Positions 11,701-22,743 are shown, counted from the stretch's first letter. The stretch: DNA of 64,000 nucleotides from Maea johnstoni (GCA_963942565.1 OZ012685.1:42687019-42751018); one strand, 5' to 3'. Numbers and translations are program-made. Notes: generated by a model from the letters alone, not told the origin.

Positions 11701-14700
11701 TGAACAAAATTATTGAAGAAATAAAATGGAATTTAAAAAGTATAACTAAATAAACATCTGCAAAGAAATTTACAACAGTATTTGTGAATCTATAAGGTTA
11801 AAGGTTAAACATATAGGGAAAGTTAGAACCTGTACACTTTATTCCACAGTATGTCTTACTTTGTTGGCCAGTCCTCTTTTACTGCTGATGAGTAGAGACT
11901 TGTAAAAATATGTAAATAATATGTAATGTTAACTTTTTGTGCATTAAATGAATTACTTTTGCTCATTGAGAGACTTGATGTAGAAGAAGGGTATATACTA
12001 ATTGAAAAGATCTGAAAATAAAAGTATTTGAGCAAGATTATCTTTGCTGTTATATTTGTACACCTTATCAGGCGATTTATACGATTGCTTATTCATAGAA
12101 AGAAATTAAAGAGATGAGGAATAAGTTATGATTATGCTACTTAATAGAAGAAAGATAAGGAGATGAAATATGTCGACAGTGGGACATATCTGTTATCCAC
12201 TGGGAATCAGGTTGAAAAGCCAGTTACTGTAAGTGTAGATGTTCTGTGTCAATGAATGTAGGGTTCATTTTGTCTGTAATAATATCCTTTTATATGTATA
12301 TGTGTCCCTGTTTGAAAACCATTCCCTCAAATGAACTTAAGTTGTAATAATTGTACATCTAACATGTAAATCAATCAGTTATACCTATTGGCCCCCTCTC
12401 TCCAATTGATTGAGTGCTGTAATATCTATCAAACAATTCATTCATGTAAAGAACCGGGGTAACCTTTTGGTGAAACATGTATTTCCTGAACAGAAGCATC
12501 TTTCATATGTCTAGGCATATGCTTCATTGCTCTATCAAAATCCACAATAAGTGTGCTGATATTTACTTGATTCCTTAGCACTGAAATCAGGGTCTTAGCT
12601 CAGAAGCCTCAGATTTCAAAAATGCCTGTCCAAAGGAACATTCACGCCCAGATTTAGGGACTCAACTTCTTTAAATCCTCATAAAAACTTCATAGCCTAT
12701 TGCATCAGAAGTGACAATGTACACTCACGGCACGTGATAGAAGATGGTTTTCTGAGGAAAGGTATGGTCATTAGTCCAAAAAGTAAAAATTGAGAATTCT
12801 TTATAGAAATTTTTTCCTGTCTAAAAACTTTTTATGAAACTACCCATCCAAAAGACAGGCTGGACAGGTCTTGGCTAAGTCCCTGACTGAAGTAAGTTTT
12901 CACTTACTCATCCCTTATTGTGAGTTTTGCATGCAAGAAGTGTAAAACACACATTTTCCTTTCTTGAAACGAACAAAGCAGTATTGTTGTTTCACAAACT
13001 GGAACCCATTTTGTCTGTTGTGAATGGTTAAACCTTTTTGCATCTGGAGATTGTACATGTTCTGACAATAACTTTCAACATAACTCATGTAGTAGAGTTG
13101 TGTTTGAAAAATATTTGAAGAAGAATCATGATAAGCTATTGGGAGCAACAACTACCGTCAAAATCAAATATTTCCCAAGATATTGCTTTATTGTCAAGTA
13201 CTGTATAACGGGTATATTTCCCGGGACTTTTATTTCCCGAAAAATGATGTTTTCTACTTTTTCCCGTTTTTTAATTTCCCGTCCTGCACATGGCTGCACT
13301 GATATTAAATTTACCGAAAGTGTATGTTTTCGCTTCTGAATCTATTAGTGCAGACGAATGTTGTATGCACTGAATGTGCAATGGTGTGCAGAACAACGCC
13401 ATGATACATGTAGCTCAATTGAGCTGACATGGCTGGCACTATTGTTCTGCGCATTAATAGCAATTAGAGCAGCATAAATCCAAGTCGGACCGGTTCGTGG
13501 GCAGGTTGAGAAACTTTGTGAGTACTGCAAACAGTACTAGTATACACTCACATTATCAGTCCGCCTGAATTTATCCATTGAGGACCGGTTCGTGGGTAGG
13601 TTGGCAACTGTCTGTGAGAGACTGAGTACTGCAAACATGAGGCATAATCCCCAAACCTGCCAAGGCCGGTATAAATAAACGTCACAAAAAGCATGGCAAG
13701 TTCGTTGGATGGAAAACGTAAACGGAGATGGGAGTTACATGTATTTCATAATAATTCATATATAAATAATTACATTTTCATTCAGTTCAAAGATTCATTT
13801 ATTTACGAAAAACTAGTATATATAACGTAACAAATTCATATCTGAACACACACTGATAATTCAGACTCAGACATATCGTCATCTGCGAACATCGTCTGTC
13901 ACACCATACCAACAAAAATGATTAAAGATAACGTTTTTATTGTTCCCGTCTCAAACCCATTCGGTAAATTCGGGAAGATTAAGCACACGTTAACATTACC
14001 CTTTATACAGTATTTGCCATGTGTCAGACCATGTACATGCTCTTTATTATGGATGGTTAACTGAATGCTTTCTGTGAAGAATCATTTCATGAAACAAGGT
14101 AGGGTTCCATGTTATCTAGTAAGGGTCTTAGGGATTACCTTTGATTCCTTAATATTGATTCAACACAATTCAACTTTGAAGTTATACTTATTAAATATTC
14201 TGATTTTCTTATATTGTTTAGTATTTTCAAACAACTGATTTCCACCAGTCAAATGAAGTCTCTAAGATCAGAAATTGAAAAGATTCTGACATTGTGGTTA
14301 CTGTTTAATGTCTTATCAATGGAAGGGGGAAAATCAGGGTGGATATTTAATTCTTTTGCCACATATACTGAAGTTTTGTAAGCCAGTGGTATTGTGAAGG
14401 ACAAGCCCTTTATATTAAATAATTTGATGGATTTTCTAGACCAAGTAGGTCTTTACTGGTGTTATTTTATGACATGTTCCATAAGAAATTCTAAAAGATG
14501 TACATAGTGTCTTGTACTATTAGGGGACACATAAAAGAACATCAGCCTTATTTTTATGGCAGTGTACATATTTCCAATAATCCAATCAGTTTATAAAATG
14601 TTGATATAACTTTCTATTCTTTAACTAAACTTTATTTTCTTTAACTAAACTTTATTTTCTTTAACTAAACTTTATTTTCGTTTCTTTTAGCCACGTCTCC

Positions 14701-14983
14701 TCGTCCCATATCTCGAGACCGTGAGAGGAGAGGAGTAAGCATGCGGCTCCAGAGGAGTGGTGTCCCACCGAACATGTCAAGCTCAGACCTGCGCGAATCA
14801 GGTCGCGTGTCGGCCACACACATGCAAAGCAGCCCTGCCATGGTGGCCAACCCCGGCGGTGGCGGCATGCCCAACATGATGCCGGGCGGGATGATGAATT
14901 CAGCAATACGTCGCGGCAGCGCCTCCAAAGACGTGGACGTTACGGGGGGTCGCTCCAGCTCCTCCAGACACTTAAAGAAGTGA
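2643..14983 (+). CDS. CSNK1D/E-like: Casein kinase 1 delta/epsilon, 5'-partial, six coding exons: 2643-2791, 3174-3402, 4136-4306, 5317-5465, 6413-6569, 14691-14983
   Basis: Ser/Thr kinase of the CK1 delta/epsilon (doubletime) family, which phosphorylates PER clock proteins, Wnt components and many primed substrates in cytosol and nucleus. The exons read in frame through GT-AG introns and align with human CSNK1D from about residue 63 to the end. Visible landmarks: [20 protein letters not shown] in the hinge region, catalytic loop IHRDVKPDN, Mg-binding [25 protein letters not shown] with the Arg equivalent to the hamster tau site (human R178), [19 protein letters not shown] with the anion-pocket Lys (human K224), and FDWNMLKF closing the kinase domain. 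The tail keeps [11 protein letters not shown] and SSSDL, typical of delta/epsilon, then a lineage-specific Gly/Met-rich and Ser-rich end. The first ~62 residues (glycine loop, catalytic Lys) lie off the left edge; I found no match to them in 1-2642. Whether it is one pre-duplication gene or one of two paralogues cannot be told here. Confidence 0.96.
3174..3402 (+). CDS. CSNK1D/E-like: CK1 exon: catalytic loop, DFG and substrate-recognition loop
   Basis: Acceptor CTTTTTCAG ends at 3173; donor GTGAGT at 3403. It encodes 76 residues including [35 protein letters not shown] and [17 protein letters not shown]. All catalytic residues expected here are present. Confidence 0.96.
3507..3575 (+). mobile_element. 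Short TTAA-group MITE in CK1 intron
   Basis: A 69-bp unit with perfect 13-bp inverted ends (CCCTTATCCTGCT / AGCAGGATAAGGG), preceded by TTAA (3503-3506) and followed by ATAA, one mismatch from TTAA. Confidence 0.65.
4136..4306 (+). CDS. CSNK1D/E-like: CK1 exon: helical C-lobe with the basic KRQKYE segment
   Basis: Acceptor TTTTCAG ends at 4135; donor GTGAGT at 4307. It begins [18 protein letters not shown] and contains [20 protein letters not shown]. Where vertebrate delta/epsilon read FNLGSLPW, this gene reads FLRGSLPW, a variant seen in other CK1 lineages; the rest of the exon is near-identical. Confidence 0.95.
4335..4611 (+). mobile_element. hAT-type MITE, subfamily II, copy 1
   Basis: Inverted ends with GTCTTAGCCAG and CTGGCTAAGACACTG. 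Flanked by a perfect 8-bp duplication CTGTCGAA (4327-4334 and 4612-4619). It lies 28 bp after the CK1 exon ending at 4306, without touching the donor. Confidence 0.88.
5317..5465 (+). CDS. CSNK1D/E-like: CK1 exon: end of kinase domain
   Basis: Acceptor TTTTGCAG ends at 5316; donor GTAAGT at 5466. It encodes [20 protein letters not shown], then [17 protein letters not shown] and FDWNMLKF, the conserved end of the kinase fold. Confidence 0.95.
5939..6260 (+). mobile_element. hAT-type MITE, subfamily I, copy 2
   Basis: Same ends and interior as the copy at 1013. Flanked by the 8-bp duplication CATGCATG (5931-5938 and 6261-6268). Confidence 0.88.
6413..6569 (+). CDS. CSNK1D/E-like: CK1 exon: start of the regulatory C-terminal tail
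   Basis: Acceptor TTTGTGCAG ends at 6412; donor GTAGGT at 6570. It encodes [17 protein letters not shown] followed by a Ser/Thr- and Arg-rich stretch, resembling GASRAADDAERERRDRE of human CSNK1D. It leaves one base (G) that is completed by CC of the last exon or by CA of the candidate microexon at 10267. Confidence 0.9.
7416..7649 (+). mobile_element. PIF/Harbinger-type MITE, copy 2
   Basis: GGCCTAAAA to TTTTAGGCC, close in sequence to the copy at 1589. TAA duplication at 7413-7415 and 7650-7652. Confidence 0.87.
7744..7898 (+). CDS. Candidate alternative terminal exon of CK1
   Basis: A long pyrimidine tract with a TTAAT branch-like site ends in CTCCTCTAG at 7743. In the phase set by the exon at 6413-6569 it stays open for 51 codons, beginning [19 protein letters not shown] and ending at TAG 7896-7898. 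The second half (about 7800-7890) has a GTTCAAACC box and may be a tRNA-derived SINE, so the open frame could be chance. No good poly(A) signal was seen nearby. Confidence 0.2.
7973..8162 (+). repeat. Recent 95-bp tandem duplication
   Basis: Two adjoining copies, 7973-8067 and 8068-8162, beginning ACTCGGATGAGAAAAGATG. They differ at about one position, so the duplication is young. Confidence 0.93.
8698..8918 (+). mobile_element. PIF/Harbinger-type MITE, copy 3
   Basis: GGCC ends and interior like copies 1 and 2. The target duplication is TTA (8695-8697 and 8919-8921), again fitting TWA. Confidence 0.87.
9734..10180 (+). mobile_element. hAT-type MITE, subfamily II, copy 2
   Basis: Starts CAGGGTCTATGCCAGCAGGG and ends CCTGGCTATGACCCTA. 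The flanking 8-mers TTGGCATG and ATGGCATT share TGGCAT. It is longer than its relatives because of the internal 81-bp tandem duplication. Confidence 0.75.
9949..10110 (+). repeat. 81-bp tandem duplication inside the hAT-type MITE
   Basis: Units 9949-10029 and 10030-10110, both starting ATGGTTGTAATAAAAGGTAT, differ at only a few bases. The paired ORF copies there are a by-product. Confidence 0.93.
10267..10281 (+). CDS. Candidate 15-nt in-frame microexon of CK1
   Basis: A strong acceptor (GTTTTTTGCTTTCAG, ending 10266) is followed after exactly 15 nt by a canonical donor GTGAGT (10282-10287). Inserted between the exons at 6413 and 14691 it keeps phase 1 on both sides and would add AVNEG before ATSPRP. 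This is inference from splice signals and phase only; no known isoform is claimed. Confidence 0.45.
10288..12587 (+). other. CK1 intron, apparently single-copy
   Basis: No exon, RNA gene or recognisable repeat was found between the microexon candidate and the next MITE. AT-rich throughout. Confidence 0.5.
12588..12885 (+). mobile_element. hAT-type MITE, subfamily I, copy 3
   Basis: Starts CAGGGTCTTAGCTCAGAAG and ends CTTGGCTAAGTCCCTG. The target duplication ACTGAAAT / ACTGAAGT (12580-12587, 12886-12893) differs at one base. Confidence 0.85.
13201..14010 (+). mobile_element. Non-autonomous mariner-like element, 810 bp
   Basis: The ends CTGTATAACGGGTA and TTACCCTTTATACAG are inverted, with one mismatch or so, and sit between TA dinucleotides (13199-13200, 14011-14012) as for Tc1/mariner. 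The interior has repeated CCCG boxes and two copies of a motif around GGACCGGTTCGTGGG (about 13480 and 13582). No transposase frame seen. Confidence 0.6.
14620..14679 (+). repeat. 20-bp x3 tandem repeat just before the last CK1 exon
   Basis: Three perfect units of TTTAACTAAACTTTATTTTC end 11 nt before the acceptor AG at 14689-14690. Each unit holds a branch-site-like AACTAAAC followed by pyrimidines. Confidence 0.9.
14691..14983 (+). CDS. CSNK1D/E-like: CK1 terminal coding exon
   Basis: Acceptor TTTCTTTTAG ends at 14690; stop TGA at 14981-14983. It encodes 97 residues: [28 protein letters not shown], a [14 protein letters not shown] segment and a Ser-rich end, [13 protein letters not shown] and VSMRL match the autoinhibitory tails of vertebrate delta/epsilon; the Gly/Met and SSSS parts have no counterpart I recognise. 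GC content is clearly higher than in the flanking intron. Confidence 0.92.
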
Positions 14984-17900
14984 TCAGGGAGCAGCGGCCC
15001 ACGCGCTGACTGGCTGGCTAGCTCAAAAGTATTTTGTACAACAATAGATTCGAGGGTGACCTTTATTTTGGATAAGTACACCAGACCTGATATTGTTCCT
15101 GCTGCTGCTGCTGCCCTGACGATTGATTATGTAATTGATTGATTGCCCGCCGTACGTATATAAGCAGGAGGAGGAGGAGGAGGAGTATTTTTGAGAAGTG
15201 TGCGGCACTGTGGGGTGCTCAGTGCAAGTCATCTAGCAAGATATGTCCTTTGTATATACTCATTCCACTTTAACAGTTCTTGCTGAGTTTGACTTGCTGG
15301 CTATTGAGGAGACTGTGTGTGCATAAGCTCCAGATAGCCCCGCCCACTGGCGCCTCACAGTGCCGCCTCTGCTCTCCAGGGGGCGTGGCAGGTCCAGCAC
15401 TGGCCTTTCTACATGACACAGGGTCTTTATTGCACAACCGGAACACCCATACAACACCCACCACCACCACGTAGTATGATGTGTGCACACAGTACCACCC
15501 TCACAACATGATGTATTTGCACATTTATATGGAACAAAAGTGGTGAGGTACCAACTTCTGCAGTACTCATTGAGATTGGGAGAATTGTCCTTAAATGCTA
15601 TCACTGTGGCAGTTAGTGTTGATCAATACTGAAAGGATTTTTAGCTGGTACATGCGGCGTCGTAATTGTTTCCTTCACTCAACTCTCAGAACTCTTGGGT
15701 GTATATGATATTGGAGAGAGTAATGTTAGAAGTAGGATGGTTTGTTGTCAGTGTGTCAAGAGCTGATTTTCTAATACTACACATAACAAGGGTGAACAGA
15801 ATAGATTCTGAGGTAGGCCAATGTCCATCATGCTGCCAGACAACTTATACAGGTGTTTGATCTTTCTTTTCTCGTACGAGTATTGCATAGGTGCGAAAAT
15901 TAACTCAGGAACTTCCATTTAATTCTTCATACTTAAAATGAACTGAGTATGACTACATATTTTGTTTGTATCAACTTGGATGGTATCTGCTTTTCTCCTT
16001 TTTGATACCAACAAATGGTAGCCATTCATCCCTGTTGTCAGGCATACTAGATACTTTAATGGATGGAGGATTTTTGCACAGAATGTGAACTACTGGCTGG
16101 ATCTGTGTTCTGCACAGACCAGCTGTATTATGTTTGTGCGAGTTCAGTGCTCATATGTAGTATGCACCTGCTTTTCTAGCCAGTGCCTTGCTCTTAGTCA
16201 GGGGGCAACTGTAAGATTCTTTGACTTGTAGCCAGCCGGTCTACAAGATAAAAAATGTATTGGGCTCAAAAAAGATTTTAGGAGCCACAAGCATGTCATA
16301 CGATTCATGAAAGGATTAAAAAAAAAAATGGTATTTTTGTATATAAATGGATATAAAAAGAGTGTGGTACATAAAGTGTAGAACTTGCTTTCTTGGTGAC
16401 TTGGTGGGCCATTCATTAGATGCAAAAAAGTATCTAGTAGCCCACTAGGGCCCCTATGTGTGAAATTTGGTGCTATGTATCTTATGTAGATTGGGAAAAC
16501 ATAGCCATAAATCTCAATTGCAGCATACACTGTACTAAGTTTTATTCAGGAAGCGGTCATCACTAGAATTAAATACTATCGCGAGAAATAGTTTCTACAG
16601 AGCCGTGAACAAACGCTCAGTACTTGCAGTTGATGAATTGCTCTTACGGTTGAACCCTGATCATGGCAGACCTCTAAAACATGAGCACACAAAGGAAGTT
16701 GTTGATTCTCAACTCACCACCAACACTGTCACATCCTATCTGGGGCTGCACCTTGTTTACAACCACCATAATGCACTGACAGGCATATAATAGGTTCATC
16801 CTATATTATATAGAACATAGTTTGGTCAACTTCAGTTCTTCCTGCTCTCTGGATTGAATTCAATTTGTAAGGTATGGGTGACTAGCCCATATGTTTCTGT
16901 GAAGGTGTGTTCTTGATTTTGACGTTAGTAACGTCTCTACTATGGTTGTAATCTGCTCAAGTAGGTGCAGTTGAGTTCTGCCACAAGTCTTATGTATCAG
17001 TTGGATGAACTCAAACCGCTAAATGATCTCAATTGAGCTTACTTGAAAACCTGATGACTATGGTGTACATATATATGTGTAAAAATATACTTCTTGATTT
17101 CAAGGTTTGTAGAAAACGTGGTTTGCTTTCCATTTCTAATATCTTTTTTAAAGAAGTGTATTCTAGGTGCACTGTATATTCTATATGGTAATGATGGAAG
17201 TGATTTTGCAGCAAAACCTGGGTGTGATTTAAAATGAAATGGGAATATTTACGAGAAAGTTGTAGTAATTTTGTTCATGGTGTAAGATTTAAGCCTCTGA
17301 ACCATTTGCTCCCTGAGTACCCGATTGGTCTGTTAATGTAAATATCATGGGGAATAGAATAATTGCTGAACATTTTCATAATAAAAATGGTTAGGAATAT
17401 TCTATGATGGAGGAAATCGCTAGATATTTGGAAATCAAATTATCATAGGAATTTTAAAAAATCAACTTCATTATCTTTATGTATTTGCACTTGCTGCAGA
17501 CCACTGAGGCATTCTGGGCAAAAATGGCTTGATACGATATCAATTCTGAATTGAAACTGGGGATCATTTATTTATGTAAAAAATACAAATTCAATGATAT
17601 TCTTCTAACAGGTTATCTTGAAAAAGATTTGCTGGGTTGCCTTGTGAATGCTTTGTACATTATAAGAGTAATCCTGTTCCTACCGAGTTAGCAGAGTCGG
17701 TTATTGATTGTGTGGTTGGTTGCCTGCAAGGCTGCTCTGTATCCTGTTCAGCCATCTTGACACTTTCTGAAAATCATGCTTGACAACTATGCCATGTAGT
17801 CTTGAGAAATCAGTGGAAATCAGCTGATAATGATTATATTCTGGTCTGTGCATAGGGAGTACATGTTATCAACTCCTTTCACATGAAAGGTTCTACTCAA

Positions 17901-19154
17901 TCCTCTCATTGCAGCCAAGGGTTTGACAACTTGGAGAGTCAATGAATTGTTTTGTGGGAGTGAAAATACTCTCATTCTAAAAAGAGCTCTGGATTCCGCA
18001 AACATACTTTTCTGTCAATTGTTTTGGCACCTTTATTCATTTTGAGTAAGCTGTGATTATGAAAGTAATACAGCTACTGCAGGAGTACTGATCAGTGTAT
18101 TGTGGTGGTCAGGCACATAGTACACCAGAAAGAAACAGACTGAAAACAACACATTGACATTCTGCATACTTTGTTAATTTTGCACATAAAAAATAGTGTG
18201 CTGGCTGGGTTGCAAGCTGCCTATGATGCACAGTTTAAATTTTGCGTCCTGATGTTGAATGACAAGCTATCATGTCAGCATGTTGTTAGAATTAGCATTT
18301 GGATCCAATGGCCAAATAATGGTGCGCAGTTTGATAAATGCAGACTCCTGGGGTGCACAAAGTTTGCTTTAATCAAAATGCTGAAATGTAAACACAGTAT
18401 ACAGTATGAAGATATCTTGACAAAGATGCAGGAATTATGATCATGTTGAATGTTATGATCCCCCCTCAAGTATGTGGCAAAATGGTTGTTTTCCTTCTGG
18501 TGTACTCTGTTGATGAGTGCATCATCTAGGGCAGTGGTGTCACAAGTTCTGCCAAAAAGATAGTTACATCCTTTAGACATTGTTTTCACTTGTTCAGGGT
18601 AAATACCTTACCTTGCCTTATTGGGAGTGAAACACGATAATGCCAGAAAGTTAACTTGTGTGGAATTGTGGCCCTGTCAAGAAGTTCTTGTTGAAAGCTT
18701 CTTCACTTGTTCCTAGCTACAATTCATGCTTACACATTTGACAGCACTTGGTTCCCTTTTCTTGGCCTGATTGCTGTAAAGATGTTGTGTTATTATCAGG
18801 CGCTGTCTATGGATATTTTCCTATGAAAGACTGCTTGAGACGAGTCTGTCGAAGGGTTGGGAGATATGCGCCTCTTCCTGGTTTGTACTTTGTATTGATA
18901 TGACCTAAAGTGTTGATAATCCCAAACAAACAAACAAAACCCTAATCTTGTGAGCTGCTGGACAATTTTTGTGGAGTAGGAACTAAATAACATTCTTTAT
19001 CATTCTACTTGGGAACTAACAAGAATAATGGCATATCCCTTATCATTAGGCTTAACTTCGCATCGTTTTGTAAACTGGTGGATATTTGGTATCATTGTAT
19101 TGAGTATTGAGTAAGGAAAAACATTTGTCAGCCCTTACAAGAAGTCATGCTTAA
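14984..19154 (+). other. CK1 3' UTR and downstream DNA
   Basis: No coding signal was recognised after the TGA at 14981. It begins GC-rich with CTG and GGA runs (15101-15114, 15166-15185), then turns AT-rich. An AATAAA at 17380-17385 is one candidate poly(A) signal; another is at 22744-22749. The true transcript end cannot be fixed from sequence. Confidence 0.45.
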
Positions 19155-19274
19155 CCCTTCCAATGCTAAGCCTACTTTCTTCCAAAGCAAAACCATCTAA
19201 ATCTAGGGTTTCAGTCATTTTTCAGCTTTTTGTGTCATTTTGTATTGGCAAATTAGCTTCCAGCAGCATAAGGG
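19155..19274 (+). mobile_element. TTAA-group MITE, 120 bp
   Basis: TTAA (19151-19154), CCCTTCCAATGCT at left; AGCATAAGGG then TTAA (19275-19278) at right. Similar to copies at 42351 and 44049, sharing CAGCAGC near the right end. TTAA flanks suggest a piggyBac- or Kolobok-type mobiliser. Confidence 0.8.
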
Positions 19275-20464
19275 TTAAAAGAGCATACATTTTGTGTTCT
19301 GGTTGCATATCATATGTGCTTGCCCGTCGCGCTGTTTAGACGTGGGCTTGCTGAGTCAATTCCATGTTGTGCTCGGGGATAGGCAGATGTCTCCTGTGTA
19401 TTCTCCACTGCTACCATTGTATTATTAACCTTAAACCCTGCAGTCTCTTTACAGGAATTCTCACTTCAACCAGTGCTGTAGATTTGGTTCTATTCCATCT
19501 TGCGAAATAACCCTGATGAATGGGTAAAGACCTAGCCAATAGTGCATTAACGAGAGAACAATAACTTCCTTGAAGAGGGAGATGCTATTGCTGTAGAAAA
19601 GAACCAGTTGCTGTTTGAAGGTGCCTGCACAGGATCACCTTGGATCTTTCAACCTTGTCATATGATTAGTTAAGCATGCACACTTGTTTGAAAACCTAAG
19701 GCATGTGTTAATGTACAGTGAATTGAATGATCCAACATTAGTACAGCAGTTTCTACTGTGCCATTTTCTGTTACATGTGTAAAACCTTTCCAGTAAGTCA
19801 ACCACTTTAAAGATCATCTAGGAAGAGGTTGCTGATGTAACCAATTTCTGGATGATCATTTGCGACTGGGGATGTTAATTTTACAAGCATGTAATGGACC
19901 TAAGGAGGCAAAAAAAATAGGTAGAATGGTGGGAAATGTAAGGGGAGGGTGGATTCCCATTTGTAAATGATGTACGTCTGTTGTTGTAGATTGTGTATAC
20001 ATATACTCTGGAGTACACACTGCAATTGATGCTGAAATTGTACTGCTTGGCATCTGGAAAACGTTGGTGCGTAATCTTTCATTTATGTGTATGTAATTCT
20101 GTTGTGGTTTAGACATGCCACTTCCATGATTTGTCTTTCCTCTGAGGTTTTGCTCTAACATACAACTCCCTTTGGAGACTTGGAAGACAAAACTTGATTT
20201 TCTGAAGAATTAGTGCAGAGCTATTTCATTGGTCTAGTCTTATCTACCAGAATTTTCTGCACTACATATTTGTCTCTTTCTGAGACGTTTGTGTTAGATT
20301 ATGCATCAGAAGTTTTCTTAGTGCTCTTGAGAACTACCAAATTCATACTGTGGAGAAGTGGGTGTGCTGAACAAGGTCAACCCAATACCCTGTCCACTAT
20401 TGGTCTTGACCATTGCTCATCTGTGTGGAGGTCCACAATGCTACACTATCCTAGAGTTCTTTAC

Positions 20465-20827
20465 GGGGTCAATAAAAATCTTATTGACCCACACTCTTGT
20501 GGTCGATAAAAAGTTTGTTGACCTGTTTTATGGGGTATATAGAAAACGTATTTACAAATCCCTGGGGGCTCGGTAAAAAGGATGTTGACCTGTCTCCACA
20601 GGTTTGATCAAAAGCATGTTGATCTATCTTCACGGGGTCAATAAAAAGCATGTTAACCTGTCTTATGAGGTCAATAAAAAGCATGTTAACCTGTCTTTCG
20701 AGGTTAATAAAAAGCTTGTTGACCCATCTTCAAGAAGTTGATGTGAAGGATGTTGACCCATCTCACGGGGTTGATAAAAAGCATGTTGACCCACATTCGT
20801 AGGGTCAATAAAAGACATGTTGACCCA
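20465..20827 (+). repeat. Array of about 11 hairpin units of ~33 bp
   Basis: Each unit has the plan GGGTCAATAAAAAGCATG then TTGACCC, so GGGTCAA and TTGACCC can pair with an 11-nt loop. Several units contain a complete AATAAA. Units 3, 5 and 9 are the most diverged; units 6-8 and 10-11 the best kept. Confidence 0.9.
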
Positions 20828-21304
20828 TAGGTGTTTGATGCACCACTCACAACAATTGGTACAAATGTAAATATACCTGGCTTTTGATAGGCCTTTTGTA
20901 CACATTTGTTGACTTTTAGGAAATATTAGGATAAATGTGGTGTAAAAATGTATCCTACCAAATGTGTGTGTGGAATAAGTGGAAACCAAGATCTTCAGTG
21001 ACCTGGCAAGCTCACTGCTGTGTATATATAATGCAACATATTAGTAAGAAATCAGTTTAGACTTCCCACTACAAACTGACCAGGCATGCGGTTGTTGATG
21101 TCACAAAAACTATCATATCATTAACCTTTCCTTCAATTTTGTCTGAATGAAGTATAATGGACCATATTCTCCATGCCTAGGTTTTTTCTTAAATGTCTTG
21201 AATGTACTGTCTCAATAGAGTGTCATGCACTTGTTTATATATAAATCAGAGCTGAGTATTTTGTAACTAATTATGGCTATTCCTTGTCTGTTTCCATTGC
21301 ACAG

Positions 21305-21378
21305 AGACCTACGCAGGTAAACAGGTAAATCTCCCGGAGTGTTTGTTTGATATCAGTGCAACTGAAGTAAGCTTTTGA
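21305..21378 (+). other. Exon-like segment after CK1, very tentative
   Basis: A good acceptor (GTTTCCATTGCACAG, ending 21304) is followed by a frame that, read in CK1 phase 1, gives a 24-residue tail beginning ETYAGKQVNLPECLF and a TGA at 21376. It could be an alternative last exon or chance. No other support. Confidence 0.12.
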
Positions 21379-22743
21379 TGATGCTTAAGGATGGTCTCAA
21401 ATACTTTTGTTAACACTTGATACTCTAAGGCAGTCATGAATTTGACAGAAAAGAGATCAAATAGCCGTTTATTGGTTGATGGTAACATGGAAGGTCCAGT
21501 GGTGTGTCTATGTGTTTTGAGGTTTTAAGGGTCGTTTGTAGTAGTCCATCCCTATAGTATTTAGTAAATATATTCTTACAGGAGCATAAAAATAGTAAAG
21601 ATTCTAACCTTGAGGCTTGCTTATCTATCAGAGTAGCAGTAGTGAGAGATATTGAAGGATACATTAGCTTTAAAATTTTCATCAGCTGTAAAACAAGTTT
21701 TTATCGAATACCTATCAATTGTAACCTCCAGTGTCCCTAACTTAAAGTACTTGCAACTGGTCTAACTTTAAGTAAATATTTGTTGCATCATTGACACATT
21801 GTACCTTTTCGGAAAATATTTTGTTATTGATGCTGAACTTTTGCAAATTGAGACATCTATTAAGTTAAAACTTGATCATGTTTTGGGCCCTTCTGGGAAA
21901 TTTTCCTTTAAATCTAAATCATGATCTTTTACCCATGGTGTCTATTCCAGTACCCATGTTCTTTTATTACCAATACAGAATCTGACCCGTCTTTCACAAT
22001 TGGCCTAAGGGAAGAGAATTTGGGACACATCAAAGCTTTTATGGAGTACTCTCTTGCTGCTACTTTGACATTGAAACATTGCCTGATGGTGTTCTGCCCT
22101 CATTATGTTGAGTTAGATATATATGTATAAAATGATTCTCAAATCCTAGTAAATAATAATTTTCATTCAATCATCACAGAGTCTGTACCTTATATCTGGC
22201 ATTGCTATTTACTTAAAGGCCTTTACCAGCTAGTAGATTCTGGTAATCAACAAACATCTGAAAAAATGGATTTGTCAAACAACCAATTTTAACAGTGCAT
22301 GTGATTAGAGAAGTTTACAGTCTACATGTAGTTAGCGTTTCTAATTTCCCACAAGTGTAAACGTGTTGATCTTGATCAAATATTGAAAGGTGGACATGGA
22401 CAATTGGTAACATTTTAGTCCATGAAATGGCAACTATCATGCTTCAAATCACTACTGCCAGGCGCAGTGATCATTTTAACGGAAGACCATATTCATAGCC
22501 GAATGAAATTGAAGATGCCTAGATGCCAATCTTTTAATGTTGATGGTGATGTATGCTTCTAGAGTTGCAAACTAGTGTTTCTTTTTTCATCTTGACCATT
22601 CTAGTGCTTAGTATTGACCCTGTGGGTGATGTCAATGCAGTTTGTAGCCTTGGATGATGAAACGTCATGCTACGTGCAGATATGCTCATACATGTATGTG
22701 TGTTTTTTATTTCATGTCAATTGTGTACTAATATTGTTATGAC

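Noticed and set aside
14665-15081. 138-codon open frame on the minus strand
   Set aside because: It lies opposite the GC-rich last CK1 exon and has no recognisable domain; a shadow of the real gene.
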